Below, piece by piece: positions 23,157 through 35,400 of a DNA stretch of 64,000 nt. The notes under the pieces were generated by a model. That model had not been told where the DNA came from. It ran no database searches and was given only the letters and a program-made list of their open reading frames with translations. This DNA is from Crossaster papposus (taxonomy: Eukaryota; Echinodermata; Asteroidea; Velatida; Solasteridae): positions 372,001 through 436,000 of the forward strand of contig JBAIAA010000251.1 of NCBI GenBank assembly GCA_037893245.1, given 5' to 3'. Both the position numbers and the translations under genes were made by a program. Positions within the stretch are counted from its first letter, which is position 1, and every line of letters starts with the position of its first letter.

Positions 23157-23290
23157 TTTTAGGAATGTACAGTCAGAGTCTTTGTCAACTTAATGTACAG
23201 CCAAGAGTAGATTAAGTTACGAATCTACTCTTGGCTGTACATTAAGTTGACAAAGACTGTAGATTAAGTTAACAAAGACTCTGACTATAC
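23157..23290. repeat. Hairpin and direct-repeat cluster at the 5' end of the Crypton
   Basis: 'gtctttgtcaacttaatgta' with the following 'cagccaagagtaga' (23178-23211) is perfectly inverted at about 23224-23257, around a 12-base centre. A further partial copy, 'gtagattaagttaacaaaga', follows to about 23278. Another pair, starting 'ttcacaaa' and ending 'tgatctacac' or 'tagatctacac', lies at about 23060-23103 and 23292-23336. Confidence 0.8.
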
Positions 23291-23336
23291 GTACTTTAAT
23301 TCACAAAGCACTAAGTTTGATAACAATATGATCTAC

Positions 23337-24076
23337 ACTGTAGCGGCAAGTTGTGAGATTTAGTTTGGGTTTAATCATAGTTGTTATTCAAAGTGTTTTC
23401 TAAATTTCAATTTATGATCACGCATACTTTTGATTGGAAATAAGTTCGTTGCGGTAAAATTGTTCCCGTACCTTTGTAATAGCGCCCTCTTGTGATATCG
23501 TGCATGAGGCCAAAGTTGAAACTCTTCATGATTCCGATGATTCGTAAATAATGGACATGTATCAAATTTATCTCCCCAAAGAAATGTAAAATTAACAGGT
23601 TTTCTAAGTCCCAAATGTTGTAGTTTCGGATCCAACACAATCGGTAAGCCTTGCTGATTTATTCACTGTTATAATTTCTCGTATTCTGAGTGATTTATTA
23701 AGATAATTTGCAGCTTTTAAAGTGAAGATTGATATGTTTTGGGGTCTGTTTACTTACACGTACAGGGATAATGTACGCACTATGTCAAGTGAAGGCTCAG
23801 GCTCAATCGCATATATTTCACTAATTATTCCAAATGGTTTATTATATTTTTCTGTAATTGTTAATACTAAAGTTAAGTATTGTAATTTGTGTAATTGCAG
23901 TGAACCACCACCACCGTAAGCAATAAAGCACTGAATACAGCAGCACTAAAGTATTACTGCCTCAGGGTGCGTTCAGAAAGGGACCGGATTCTTCAAATAA
24001 AAACACATGTGTAGCAAACGTCGTTCCCAAGGCTACATAAAGTTCACGATTTGGGACATAGTTCTACAACTTAATC
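23337..24076. other. No supported gene
   Basis: AT-rich. A minus-strand open stretch at 23638-23384 has no recognisable domain. 'cagtgaaccaccaccaccgt' near 23898 is a short repeat. Confidence 0.35.
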
Positions 24077-24325
24077 ATGGCTGAGGCAGATTCTGCAAAT
24101 AATTTACCTGACAATGCTGACGCGGTTAGTGAAGCCGGGTCATCCGTTTCAAGAGCTAGCTCGAGGGTTAGCACAAATTCAGTTTCCAGACGGAAAGAAG
24201 CCAAGGCCAATCAGTTACTGGCACGCCTCAAAGCAAAGCAGTTAAAGAAGAAACAGGCATTGGCGCAGGAGAAGCTCAAGATTGAACAAACACTGTGCGA
24301 AAGGGATGGGTTTACGAAAATTTAA
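24077..24325 (+). pseudogene. Gag-like N-terminal fragment (possible BEL/Pao-type retroelement)
   Basis: The ATG at 24077 opens an 82-codon frame. It has an acidic start, then a serine/arginine stretch ('SSVSRASSRVSTNSVSRRK') and a long K/A/L/Q-rich predicted coiled coil. That order is common at the front of BEL/Pao-type gag proteins and of related domesticated genes. The frame stops at 24323-24325, just before a ~30-base C run (24354-24383) that may mark a break or an assembly problem. No capsid, protease or polymerase follows. It could instead be a small host coiled-coil gene exon. Confidence 0.35.
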
Positions 24326-24349
24326 CGACGCATGAAACGAACGATGGAG

Positions 24350-24383
<34 letters not shown>

Positions 24384-24384
<1 letters not shown>

Positions 24385-26657
24385 TTTCGGCTAACAGTTT
24401 ACCAACAGAGTGCGGGGTTATGAAAATGTAACGCCGAGTTTGCACGCTTTACGACGAGCAGAACACGTTAATTGGAAATTGTTCGTGCACTAGTTTACAT
24501 AATTCTATGCACATGGAATCAAGCCAAAACCGGGTGTATTCATTACATAGGATTCAGTTTGCTATTGGTTAGTCATAATAGTAATGTTGAACGGCCATAT
24601 TGCCGCTAAAATAATATGCTCACACAAGATGGCCGATTCTGTTTTAGAATGTGTGCATGCAAAACTGAAAGTATTTTCCTTAAATCGTTTTCACGCAAAC
24701 AATCAATAACATTCTTATTATTTTCCTGGTTCGGTAGTTTACCTCTCTTAAATGTGTATATAAAAATGACATGTTTACGCAACACGACTCGTCAGTGTAC
24801 TAAGATTTTGTTTTTTCATTTCGTTCCTATCAAGTTTTCTCAAATAATTTGATTTTACAGGTTTTATATAGTTAGTGCGAAACATCAAAGTGAACCAATT
24901 AGTACTGTGTACATCGGCTTTCAGTATTCGCCTGTACCATACTGGCGTTGTATACGTATGAACATGTACAATCTGCAAATATATCTCGTTATAATGTACA
25001 GAACAAAATAACCTGCATGTTGATAAACTGACCGGGTCTACTTAAATAAAAGTATCATTACAAACACATGTACATTCAAACAGGATAGTGTCTTGTTAAT
25101 AGTGTGAGTTTCCCCTGCCACTCTTTAAACCACCTTGTGTTTGTTTTAGAAATACAAAATCTCTTGTTTTGTATAATGTTAATGTTTTTGTTTTCTTCGT
25201 AAAGCCGCCTTCAGTCCCCATACAGTGCTAGAGTTGTGTAAGATGTACGCACAACGCTAAGTTTATCACTCGTTTATAAATTACACAGTGACTTTATAGT
25301 ACAGGCCATACCGTACTGACACAGGCGTGCAGCATATCCATGTTGTAAAGGACGCAATAATCGCAGCGCTATACTGTGTGATCTATCACAGCGAGTTGTG
25401 AACTTTTGTCTTTTTCCGTTATGATTCGAATTACCTTACCCCACATGCATTCGACCCAAACTGGCCCTTTACGTTTTAGACGAGTGTGAACCGCTAAACC
25501 ACACCGTACGATATCCTATGTTGGTACACTAGGTACATGTACATGTACAGTATATACCAATTATTGATGCCCGGGTATACGTACTCCATAAAGTTGTACA
25601 TGTATGTGTGTGTGTTTGTTTTCCCGTAAATAAGTACCAACCAGCATATCAATACATGTACATCGCCTGCTAAACCAATTTCTCGTACTATCGTCAGCTA
25701 AAATGGGATGTACAGCAGCTGCTAAGATTCAGCTGGGGACCAACAAAAACACACATAAACTTGCTTTAATAGTAAAACAAGCTTAATAATTACAAAATAA
25801 ACTTGCATTAGACTTGTGCTGGGATGATCAGACTCTTTAGGCAACTTGTATTCTCAACTAAGGGATATTATTTATGTTTCATTATTATACATGGTAACCA
25901 TTCAACCAAGGGTGTTTTTTTGTATGGGGCACCACAAATTGAATAAATTAAATCATATATAAAACAAAATAAAACATTAAGTCGGGGTTCAAACGTAAGA
26001 ACAAAACTTTACACCCAAAATATACATTTGTAAATAAAAAGTAAAACAATTAACAATATTATATAATAAATTAGTCATATGTGCTTGACTCAATCACACA
26101 CCATAATTTCTTAATATAAGTTTGAAATTGATTATTATAAGAAAAGCTCGATCCCCAACAACTTAGACAGCAAGATCTTAGACAAATTTGATTCGTAATG
26201 AGAAATATTTCCAAGACAATGTTTAAATAGAGTGACACAAAATTAGAATTGAACGGTATCTGACTAAATTAGTTTGGTAAAAACGTGTGGGTTTTTTTCT
26301 CGGACGAAATGAAATCTGAAAATTGGTAAATTTAAATAGAAAATGTTTTATAATACCCGTGGTAAAAACGTTCAACACAGGATTAAAATAGTAATAAAGA
26401 AACGAGGGGAATAGTACAGGGCGAGTAAACAAAAAGTGAAGCCCCGACACAAAACAAAATATATTTCATATAAAAAACACCAAAGTTATGCTTACATGTA
26501 GTTGAAAATGAACCACACGTGAATATTGGGAGCTAATTTTTTTTAGTTCATGCATGCAGAGACGTCTGTATCAAGGTATCAAAAGTACTAGATAACAGCT
26601 TGAGAATTTCTCTGAACGTACTGTCTATTCGAAAGAAATTTAAAAAAAACCAATTTA
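24384..26657. other. No supported gene
   Basis: 2.3 kb of AT-rich sequence with many 'acatgtac' palindromic words, for example 25530-25546, and a short TG run near 25606. No domain-bearing ORF or RNA gene is visible. Confidence 0.5.
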
Positions 26658-26890
26658 TTATATACTAGTAATACCACTGAGTAGATTTAGCCTGCTGAGG
26701 TCACCAGGGTCAAGTAGAAGGCTTGGCTTGTCTAGCCACAGAGGATCTCCACCTGTTGTGCTACCCGATTTATAGGTCCAAGGACAGTCACAGACACTTG
26801 CTGCGCGGGATAATTCTAACGCCATAATGGATTTTGCTAAGCCAGTACTAGCTCGCTGTATGTACTGCAACAACGTTTGCACAACATCCC
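26658..26890 (-). CDS. Possible terminal exon of a host gene
   Basis: On the minus strand a 'tatctattttcag' acceptor ends at 26891, and the frame is open from 26890 to a TAA at 26658. The ~77-residue product has a leucine-rich helix ('QTLLQYIQRASTGLAKSIMA') and a C/D/P-containing loop, ending 'RLNLLSGITSI'. GC content is higher than in the flanks. I do not recognise the family and cannot place upstream exons with confidence. Confidence 0.3.
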
Positions 26891-27508
26891 CTGAAAATAG
26901 ATATTCCTGAAACCATCAAATAACACTTCCTTGCCATGGTAGCCATAACAGTAGGTTATGATTTAGCCGTTGACGAAGTTGTCCGTCGAGTTATTCTGAC
27001 TGAGCTTGACACCACCATGGAATTATTATGACCACAGAGCAAGGAACAGTGCATGACCAAACGGTCGGTGTTGCTGTATAATGGAGTGCTATGGATTTTG
27101 AACTAGTAACGGGGGTAAGTTAATTTGTTAATCGTCCAAAATAAATACTACTGAGTACTGTAAACAGTTTAAAGAGGTTTTTTTATTACGATTTAGGCAA
27201 CCACGTGATATTTTTGTCGCATATTAATAGTATAACTAGTTTCAGTGATAACCTGTCCTTCCTCTATGGCTATGCATTTTGCTGTATTCTTTTGTTACTA
27301 TGCATGTTCTTACAACTTGGTCATGTTGTTTGTTGGGCTTGTTAGTCAGGACTATTTTGAGTTTGAACTTAGATTCGTATAGACCCTACTGTTCTTTATT
27401 GTTCTACGTCTGTAGTACTAGTACTATTCTCAAACACATGTAGGGTTTTCCCTGTATAAAGCCTAGACACATGCTGGAAATGATAGAGGGAACAGTATAC
27501 AATTGTTC
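26891..27508. other. No supported gene
   Basis: Possible intron or upstream region of the exon candidates on either side. Confidence 0.3.
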
Positions 27509-27642
27509 GTGTTTAACAAAACCCTTGATAACCTCGTATTTATATTGTTCGATATTAAATTGAAGTCCTGGTGCGTGTTTAACAAAACCCTTAATAACCT
27601 CGTATTTATATTGTTCGATATTAAATTGAAGTCCTGGTGCGT
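27509..27642 (+). repeat. 66-bp tandem duplication
   Basis: Two adjacent copies (27509-27574 and 27575-27640) begin 'cgtgtttaacaaaaccctt' and end 'gaagtcctggtg', with a single difference (gataa against aataa). Confidence 0.9.
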
Positions 27643-27669
27643 GAAATTATGTCTTTTCACACTTTTCAG

Positions 27670-27783
27670 GGTTTGCTGGCGCCGAAACCGTCTCCTTGTG
27701 ACCATTCATTTGGTGAGACTACCGGATGGGCGGAGGGCTACTCTTTCAGGAGGATAGACTATTATTTTGAGGAAAACATGGAG
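27670..27783 (+). CDS. Possible internal exon of a host gene
   Basis: A pyrimidine-rich 'cttttcacacttttcag' precedes 27670 and 'gag|gtcagtaac' follows 27783, so both borders look like splice sites. The 114 bases are exactly 38 open codons (phase 0 to 0): 'GLLAPKPSPCDHSFGETTGW' then 'AEGYSFRRIDYYFEENME'. Family not recognised. It lies directly behind the 66-bp duplication. Confidence 0.35.
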
Positions 27784-29794
27784 GTCAGTAACTCAAATTT
27801 CAAGATTTATCGATCATTATTTGAACATTTGGGGGAAAATTCAAGGAAACCTGCAAAGCGATATTAAATTTTAATATTACTGTTCGTCATGTGCACATAT
27901 CCCTTGGACTATAAAAACAAATATACCTTTGATGTTGCACAATTCAATTGTTTGTACCCACCATGCCCACTGGCTATTGTTTTGAATTTAATGATAACCT
28001 TTATCTCTCCTGACAAAATTAATGAGCTCACTGCATACCCTTTTACTCACGCTTACTCACAAAAAGAACAATAAACCTCGACGGTTGAAACACATAAAAG
28101 CACAATCAGCAATCCTGGCCATGATTATATTAATTAAGATTTTACCTTTCGGTTTTTATCCATGTTACAGTTGTTTTCCTAGTTCCGGATCGCTTTTAAT
28201 AAAAACTCCCCTCTTCTTATGGCTCGTGCCCCGAAACAAAAATCTCGGTGCATTTAAAAAAAAAACATGTAAGCTTCTTGATACACAAATATTTTTTTAA
28301 TAAATTATCCATAAAGGAATTGCGGCTACATTTTTGACTCGCACTTTGACATGTTTGGACGGTTTTTAGAAAATCACAAGAGTCGCAAAACCACAATATG
28401 TCACTCACAACGTGTGATTTCGATTATGCCTTTTTGTAATCTACAGTTGTATTAACTCATGCATCGATTATTTGTTGAGTCAAAATCAGTAGAAAAATCT
28501 CTAGTATTAAAACATCTTACAAAGAGTGAACTTGTACTTGTTCATAGTTTCAGATCGCGCTTAAAATACGTGCATCGACTGCACGCCCACAAGCAATTTT
28601 AAGTGACATGTTCTATAAGTCAGTTTATCGGCCCGTTCCCGCGCGCACCACGGTATGGTCGCACTGCGCTACACAAACGAAAATTTCAAAATCAATGTCT
28701 TACCCAAGTCGTCTTTTTAAAACTGTATTGGAAGTATTTAAAAAAAAATTTTTTTAATATTTAAATACTAAAATCGGCTTGACTCGAGTTGGTTCTAGCT
28801 AACATGTATTTTCTCGCGCGATTATTTGTTTATGTACGAAGCAGTTTTAACCGATCCGGAATTTGTTAAGTCGATTCGCAACTACAGCAAAAGGATGTCG
28901 GCCCTTTTATATATTTATTTTATTTATTTATTAACCACTTCAAACAGCGAAAGAACCGCCAATTACTGGAATGAGATAAACATACACACAATCTCTCCCA
29001 GAGAGATTGTATATAACAAATAGGCCTATATGAAATATAAATGTAAATGTCGTTTTGACGTTGTATTTTTAAAATTAGAAGAGCAATATTGAAACAAAAA
29101 CAATAGTATCTCCACCACCCAAAGTAAATGATACTAAACCCATTTCACTTAAATGTTGAGGATTGGTCTAGCCGAAAGCAGTCTGAATAATTGTTGCGAT
29201 CTCGAACTAGGAAAACGACTGTATCAGCGTAGTACTACTAGGGAACTCAAAATTAATGTTAGAAAAACATTGTTTGCTGAAGTATTTGTTGCTGCTAACC
29301 GATCAGTTTTAATCCACCGGAAGTGAAACTCATTACCAAACGGGCTGAGGACAAGCATGGGAGGAGTCAGAATCGCTCTTCACATGTCTCAATCAGTATA
29401 GCTCTAGCAATCTAATGAATGACTTTGCAAATAACTGGTGCCTGTCAATGATTACGTGTTTTGTGTCAGGTATACTATAGGTCTCTCGCAAGTCTCGTCA
29501 TTTTCTAAACTTCCTTTTTTACACTTTATCTTTCTGTTCACATTACAAAAGGTGTATTCATTGAAAATCCGCTAACTCCAACGGAAATTGTGTGCAACAT
29601 TCACCGATCATTGCGTAATACGCGTACGAGACAACATACTTCTGCGGCTTCTGCACAGGCATGTGAGGCTTTCGACTTTGAGTTACTTCAGTTGCCAGAC
29701 TTCGCCGCTTTCGAGGTTTTCCGCGTATAACAAAGAGGAGCAAGATCCCCCAAAACAAAAACTATGGTAGGTCAACAAGATACGTATTAATAAT
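27784..29794. other. No supported gene
   Basis: AT-rich DNA with A/T homopolymers (28257-28266, 28738-28757). The open stretches are short and carry no recognisable domains. Confidence 0.45.
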
Positions 29795-30840
29795 AATAAC
29801 TAGGCGGTCACCCGGGGTTTGTCGGTTCTCGGGTTTGTAGCTACTTCCCTGGATGGAGATAGTTAAGCCATTTGAAACATAACTGAAATATGTTGCTTCA
29901 GAATCTCAAGATTGTCTGCCTGATTTCAAAAGCACCATCATACTTGCATAAATCGTGCAATATTGCTGTCTATTAACCCTGGGAGACACCACCTTTTTTT
30001 TTTTTTTGTCGAGGCACCTCGTGCCTCCAAAGGGGGGACGTTTTATGTTGGGGGTAATGAACTGTGTTTGGGGGTACAAATCTTTTTCTCACGGTCTCAA
30101 CAGATGGATATAAGGACCCTGGACACACATATCAAAGATTTAAACATTCTGGCTATTTTATGTATTTTTTTAAGGACATCCATTGCAAGCATGTAAACAT
30201 TGAAATCAGTATTGCGCAATACAGACATGAAACAGCCATATGATACAAATAACAAAGACCAACAGCTCTAACTACCCCCCAGGGGATATCTGGATGGCGA
30301 TTGATAACAGCTGTGTTTGTTCTCTACCAAGGCCGCTCAAAGAGATGTCAGAGACTTTTTTTGACAGCGGCTAAACACAAAGGGATCAGATTTCGATTTG
30401 TCTGCACAACTCTATGGCTTTTGGCCCAAACCATTATTTTGAAGGGATGTTTCACCCCCTGAATGACCTCCTGGGTTAGAATTTTTTCCCAGTCCATTAG
30501 CCCGATAGGACAAACTTTGAAAATTCGACCCTTAGACGACCTTTGACCCCGGAAGACCCGAAAAACGCTAACCCGTTTTATTTTTGCCACGCTCACCTCG
30601 CATCGAGCATTGCGATCACCGAGTTTAAGCACGATCCGACCAACTTCAAAAAGGTGACCCCTAGATGACCTTTGACCTCGTACGCTCTAGCGAATGCAAA
30701 CTGGTTCTTGCGGGGACCGAGCCGGACCCACCCACCGAGTTTGAACGCCGCACGACCCCGGGAAGGGGACGAAAAAGCGCGCACAGACAGACACACAGAC
30801 AGAGAGTAGCGTATTATTATATAGATTATAACAATAATAA
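29795..30840. repeat. Dispersed repeat ending in a CAGACAGA tail and an ATT-rich end
   Basis: It starts 'aataactaggcggtcacccg', carries several 'gacctttgaccc' words each following a 'cgagtttaagc' word, and ends 'cagacagacacacagacaga' then 'gtagcgtattattatataga'. The beginning is repeated at 30886. This looks like a SINE-like or LINE-3'-end family with an AT-rich tail, but I cannot assign it. Confidence 0.5.
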
Positions 30841-30885
30841 AAATAATAATAGCATTGAACGATGAAATGTATTGACTATTATACA

Positions 30886-31215
30886 ATACTAGGCGGTCAC
30901 CCGGGGTTTGTCGGTTCTCGGGTTTGTAGCTACTTCCCTGGATGGATTTTTTTCCAAGTTCGACTCGCATTCGGGCTTCCCGTCCCCGAGTTTAAGCCCG
31001 ATCGGACAAACTGTGAAAATTCGACCTTTAGATGACCTTTGACCCGACAAACGCTTTTTGTTCAAGTTCGACTCGCATTCGGGCTTCCCGTCCCCGAGTT
31101 GAAGCCCGATCGGACAAACTTTGAAAATTCGACCCTTAGATGACCTTTGACCCGACAAACGTTTTTTTTTCCAACTTCGACTCGCATTCGGGCTTCCCGT
31201 CCCCGAGTTTATGAT
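30886..31215. repeat. Second copy of the dispersed repeat with ~96-bp internal tandem units
   Basis: The first ~60 bp match 29800-29860 ('aggcggtcacccggggtttg'). Then follow three starts of a ~96-bp unit, 'cgactcgcattcgggcttcc' at about 30960, 31064 and 31180. Units carry 'gatcggacaaact' and 'gatgacctttgacccgac'. Confidence 0.75.
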
Positions 31216-31674
31216 GCATGTGTGTGAATATTTTGAATACGTCATTTGAGGGTTTGTTTTTCATTTTATTACTTTTAAAGTTTAGCGATCCTGGGGTTCT
31301 AGTACTATTGGCTTCAATAGTCCAATCCTGGGGTCTCGGTGCACATATAGATAGGTGGTGAAAACACGTTTAGTTTTTGGAACACAATAGGAATCCCGGT
31401 CATATTTCAAAATGCATTGAAAGCGGGCTTGTATAAAGCAACATAAATATGTTGTTTTCAACTTGAACCCTCGGCTGCCAAATTCTGTAATACTCACACA
31501 CGTTCTAAAACTATTAATTGCGTGTTTATTTTGTCTGCTCTATTATGGAATATCATTACCCCCACAATGAAGGTATAATCTATGCTCACATGCAATTTTC
31601 CACGATGAATATAAATACGAATACATTTCTAGTTTGATTTGTCGTAGTTTTTCAGTATAGTCTAGATTTGTTAA
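31216..31674. other. No supported gene
   Basis: AT-rich spacer; short open stretches without domains. Confidence 0.4.
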
Positions 31675-33930
31675 AAGGTTTCTGTGAAATACTTAAACAA
31701 TATTACTGTTAAATTCTTTATCAAGCGTTTGAGACCAGCATTGCTAGCTTTATGCTTTATGTTTTGTTTGAAAAACTTAACCTTGATGGCATTGCCTGTT
31801 AAACCACATGTGGTTCGGTTCACTCTGCGCGACCTGGGCGCCCGGCCCCAGCTCAATTTACAACCAAAACCTTGACTGTGCCTCACTTAACAGGCCGACC
31901 TTTTTTTCTTAATGACATGGACCCTAATCAATCAGTCTTTGAATAGGCGGAGCTAAAACTCATGGATGCCGAGAAAGGCACGAAAAACAGCGTTTGTTTG
32001 CAACCGGCGTCGAGCAGTTATTCTTATGTAATTTGTTTTTTTCGCGATCGCCGTCCGGCGATTGCGAATTTGTCTTTATAAAATATTTTTTTTACAGAAT
32101 AATTACAAGATATCTAGCGCAATAATTTTGCTGGATGCCTAACATCATTATTTACTTTTAGATGAGTAAGATATTTCTTAATAATTCGGTAGTAAATATT
32201 TTCGATATCTGCAAATGATGTATCCTACCTTTAACACTGACAAAGTCAAAAGGCCATGTTATGTACAATCGTATAAATATTATAAGAAAAACGTTTACTA
32301 AAATCTTGAAACTATAGGCCTATACATGTATGCTGATTACGTTTTTATTTAAAATTGTAGTCTTGCTGCTGTCGTATTGAGTGTGTGTGACAAGTTTGGA
32401 ACTTTGTTTTCGAGGGCTAACTTTGGCATCAATTTTGTACAGTTTTATGTTGGATTTTGTTTAATCCAGTACACGTATTGCTGACTCTTACAAATATATA
32501 CATAGACTTTTTTTTCAAAAAAGTTGAAATTCAAATTCCGAAATCAAGAGAAGGCTTATTTTAGCAGTGTTTCTAAATCGTGGAATTCTGTGGTGGCAGT
32601 GGGTGATGGCTTTTATAGTTCGATCCTGGAATGTCATCCACAGAAGTGCGTGATGGATACACAATATTTTTCGCACAAACCAACATAAATGCAACCGTTT
32701 CTTCTGTTCTTTTTTGAATTTAAAGAGAAGAAGCCATACTCAGGTTAGCCCAGGACAAACAAAGTACTGTTCTATTTACATGCATGCTCTTTGATTTTGT
32801 TTTTCTAATATCGGCCGACCATTTGTTTTTATCTGTATAATATATGCCATTTTGTATGGTGAAATGTTCTTATATTTACTTTGATCTATACAGTTCTATA
32901 CAAGATTATCAAGAATATGACTTACCAGTACGTGATTATTTTTGATAGTAGATTTGTTTAAAGAGACATTGTGAATTACTTGAAAATCTTACTGTGAAAT
33001 TTTAAATCAATCGGTTGAGAACAGCATTGATTTGTTCGAATATCAACTTTAACCTTGGTAGCATTGGACTGTCAATTTGTCAAACCATAGGTGAAACCAT
33101 GGTCAAACCAAGTGTAGTTCTGTTCACAAAACACTTGAGATATAGGCCTACCATGGAGGTATGAGAACGGCGAACAAGCTCAATTTGACCGCAAATGATT
33201 ATTGCGCCTGAACATGGGGGGGGGGAGGGGCATTGCTGTAACGGGGTGACCTTTTTATAAAAAGACATGAACCCTCCAATCAATCAGTAGTGGGATGGGC
33301 GGAGAGAAAACTATAGGTGTAGTAAACAAAACTCATAATGTACAAAACAATTTAACCATTGAAACCTTTTTGGGTGTTAATTAGATGATTGTTAGAAAGG
33401 AAGAGTTTTGAATGTAATGTTTAGATCACCAGACCTCCAGGCTCCAGGACTGACAAACGTTTACTACAACCAAAGTCCTTGTTTGTTTCTTTTCTTGGAA
33501 CTATGTTAATTACATTTATAATGTATATTTCTTCACGATAACAACAAGCATGTTCTTGGAGAGTTTGGAACTTTGTTTTGAAGGGCCATCAAAAGCATCA
33601 ATGTTCACATATAGTTCAATATTGGATAGTTACACGTGTATTTTGTTTAATCCAGTACACGTATTGGTGACTGTTACAAACATAATTATAGACAAACTGT
33701 TTTCCTCAAAAGTTGAAAAACAAATTTCGAAAACCAAAAAGAAGGCATATTTTAGCAGTGTTTCTAAATCGTGGAATTCTGTGCTGGCAGTGGGTGATGG
33801 CTTTTATAGTTCGATCTTGGAATGTCATCCACAGGAGTGCGTGCTGGATACACAATATTTGTCGCACAAAACAACATAAATGCATCCGTTTCTTCTGTTC
33901 TCTTTTGAAATTAAAAAGAAAAGAAGCATA
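31675..33930. repeat. Diverged ~1.2-kb tandem segmental duplication
   Basis: 31675-31960 pairs with about 32960-33310 ('gtgaaat/aattactt', 'gttgagaacagcatt', 'aaccttg-tggcatt', 'gacatg-accct-atcaatca'). 32555-32730 pairs with 33750-33925 ('ttttagcagtgtttctaaat' to 'ccgtttcttctgttctt'). Order is the same in both, with divergence of about 20-25% by eye. Neither copy has an intact gene. Confidence 0.7.
31963..32240 (+). repeat. Segment also present at 36610-36870
   Basis: 'gccgagaaaggcacg', 'cagcgtttgttt-caaccggcg', 'tttcgcgatcgcc-tccggcg' and 'gatatctagcgcaat-attttgctggatgcct' are shared in order with 36628-36870, ending in 'tgtatcctacc'. This is a dispersed repeat of about 240 bp, unclassified. 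Confidence 0.75.
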
Positions 33931-33947
33931 CGTTAACCCGCACAACG

Positions 33948-35110
33948 CATGCTCGTTGAGTTTTCCACTATTTTTTTGTTTTAAAACGTTGCTGCTTCTC
34001 GCACATTTCCTGTAAGATTATTTGATGGGTAAAAAAGCAAAACCTTCGTTTTATTTACTTTTGTAATGGAGAATATTTTTTTAAAGTGTACATCCTAACC
34101 CTTGTTTATTATTTGTAAAGTGAAGCTTGAACTTTCACGGCCTTGTCGTGTCGAACCAAACAGAGTTGGATAGCAAAGCCCATGAGACTGGAGGATCGCT
34201 AGCTCAATTGATGACATCTGCTTGAAATTTGGCGGGAATTCTCTAACGGGCCCACGTTTTTATCAATAAATATAAGCGCTCAGCGTCAGTGAAGCTAAAA
34301 CTATGGATTCAGTAAAATATTTTATTATTTTTGCATGTTGATTTTTGCAGTCCTGTTTTTGTTTAAAATGTGTAGTCTATTTATTATTTTACAAAAAAAG
34401 AAAATATTGTTGTTTAACTTCATACAACAAGATGTATACTTTATTCACAGGCAAGCTCGTTGAGTTGTACACTGTTATTTTTTATAAAAACGTTGCTGCT
34501 TCTCGCACATTTTCTGTAAGATTATTTGATGGGTAAAAAGCAAATACTTTGTTTAATTTTTCTTTGTAATAGAGGATATTTTTTAAAAGTTTACATCCTA
34601 ACCCTTGTTTATTATTTGTAAAGTGAAACTTGAACTTTCACGGCCTTGTCGTGTCGAACCACACAGAGTTGGATAGGGCTAGCGAAGCCCATGAGACTGG
34701 AGGCTCGCTAGTTCAATTGATGACATCTGCTTGAAATTTGGCGGGAATTCTCTAACGGGCCCACGTTTTTATCAATGATAAGCGCTCAGCGTCATTTAAG
34801 TTAAAACTATGAATCCAGTAAAATATGTTAAAACTTAAAGGTTTTTTTTTCAGAATGTAGATTTCATATTGATACAAAACACCGTATATCTCCACATTAT
34901 GACAGATTCATGCTTTGAAATGTATACATTAGTTATGTAGCACGTGTTGTTTAATTAGTTTTGTGTCTTTTGAACAAACATTTTGTTTTTTCTTTATGTG
35001 GACTGTTGGTTATTTTTTTTAAACAGAAGAAAATATTGTTATTTAAATTCATACCACAAGATTAATACTTTATTCACACGCATGCTCGTTGAGTTGTCCA
35101 CTATTAGTAC
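33948..35110 (+). repeat. Large tandem repeat, about 500-630 bp period
   Basis: 'gctcgttgag' starts at 33951, 34455 and 35084 open three copies. The first two share 'ttgctgcttctcgcacattt', 'gattatttgatgggtaaaaa', 'cacggccttgtcgtgtcgaa' and 'gcgggaattctctaacgggc' almost unchanged. The third is truncated. No coding. Confidence 0.8.
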
Positions 35111-35263
35111 TGAAACAAAAATATTGTGTTTTCTTTAAGTTGACTGTCGGGCCGCACTGTCAGACTTTTGAATAATGATGTAAAACATGTGATTGAGAAT
35201 AAATATTTTACCTCCTTCAAAAATGTGTTATTGAATGTTTGTTGTTAAATGTGTCACAAGAGG

Positions 35264-35400
35264 GTGGGGGGGGGGGGGGGGGGGGGGAGGGTGGGGGGGG
35301 GAGGGTGTACAGGTTGTTGGTGGATTTGTGTTAGTGGATTTGTGTTGGGGAGGAGGGTTTGGGGGGGGGGGGGGGAATGGGGGAGGGGGGGGGTGAATAC
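35264..35400. repeat. G-rich low-complexity tract
   Basis: Runs of up to ~24 G's, interrupted by A and T. It may form G-quadruplexes and is likely to be of uncertain length in any assembly. Confidence 0.9.

Larger units (their letters stand above)
20487..23290 (-). mobile_element. Crypton-like element bracketed by direct repeats
   Basis: The tyrosine-recombinase gene at 22934-21210 lies between two copies of a ~47-bp direct repeat (20511-20557 and 23207-23253, two mismatches). Both copies are preceded by 'gaatgtaca' in the same orientation. The right copy forms a perfect palindrome. Cryptons move by recombinase action and lack transposase-type TIRs; terminal direct repeats of this size are not a usual description, so the boundaries are an inference. 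Confidence 0.55.
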
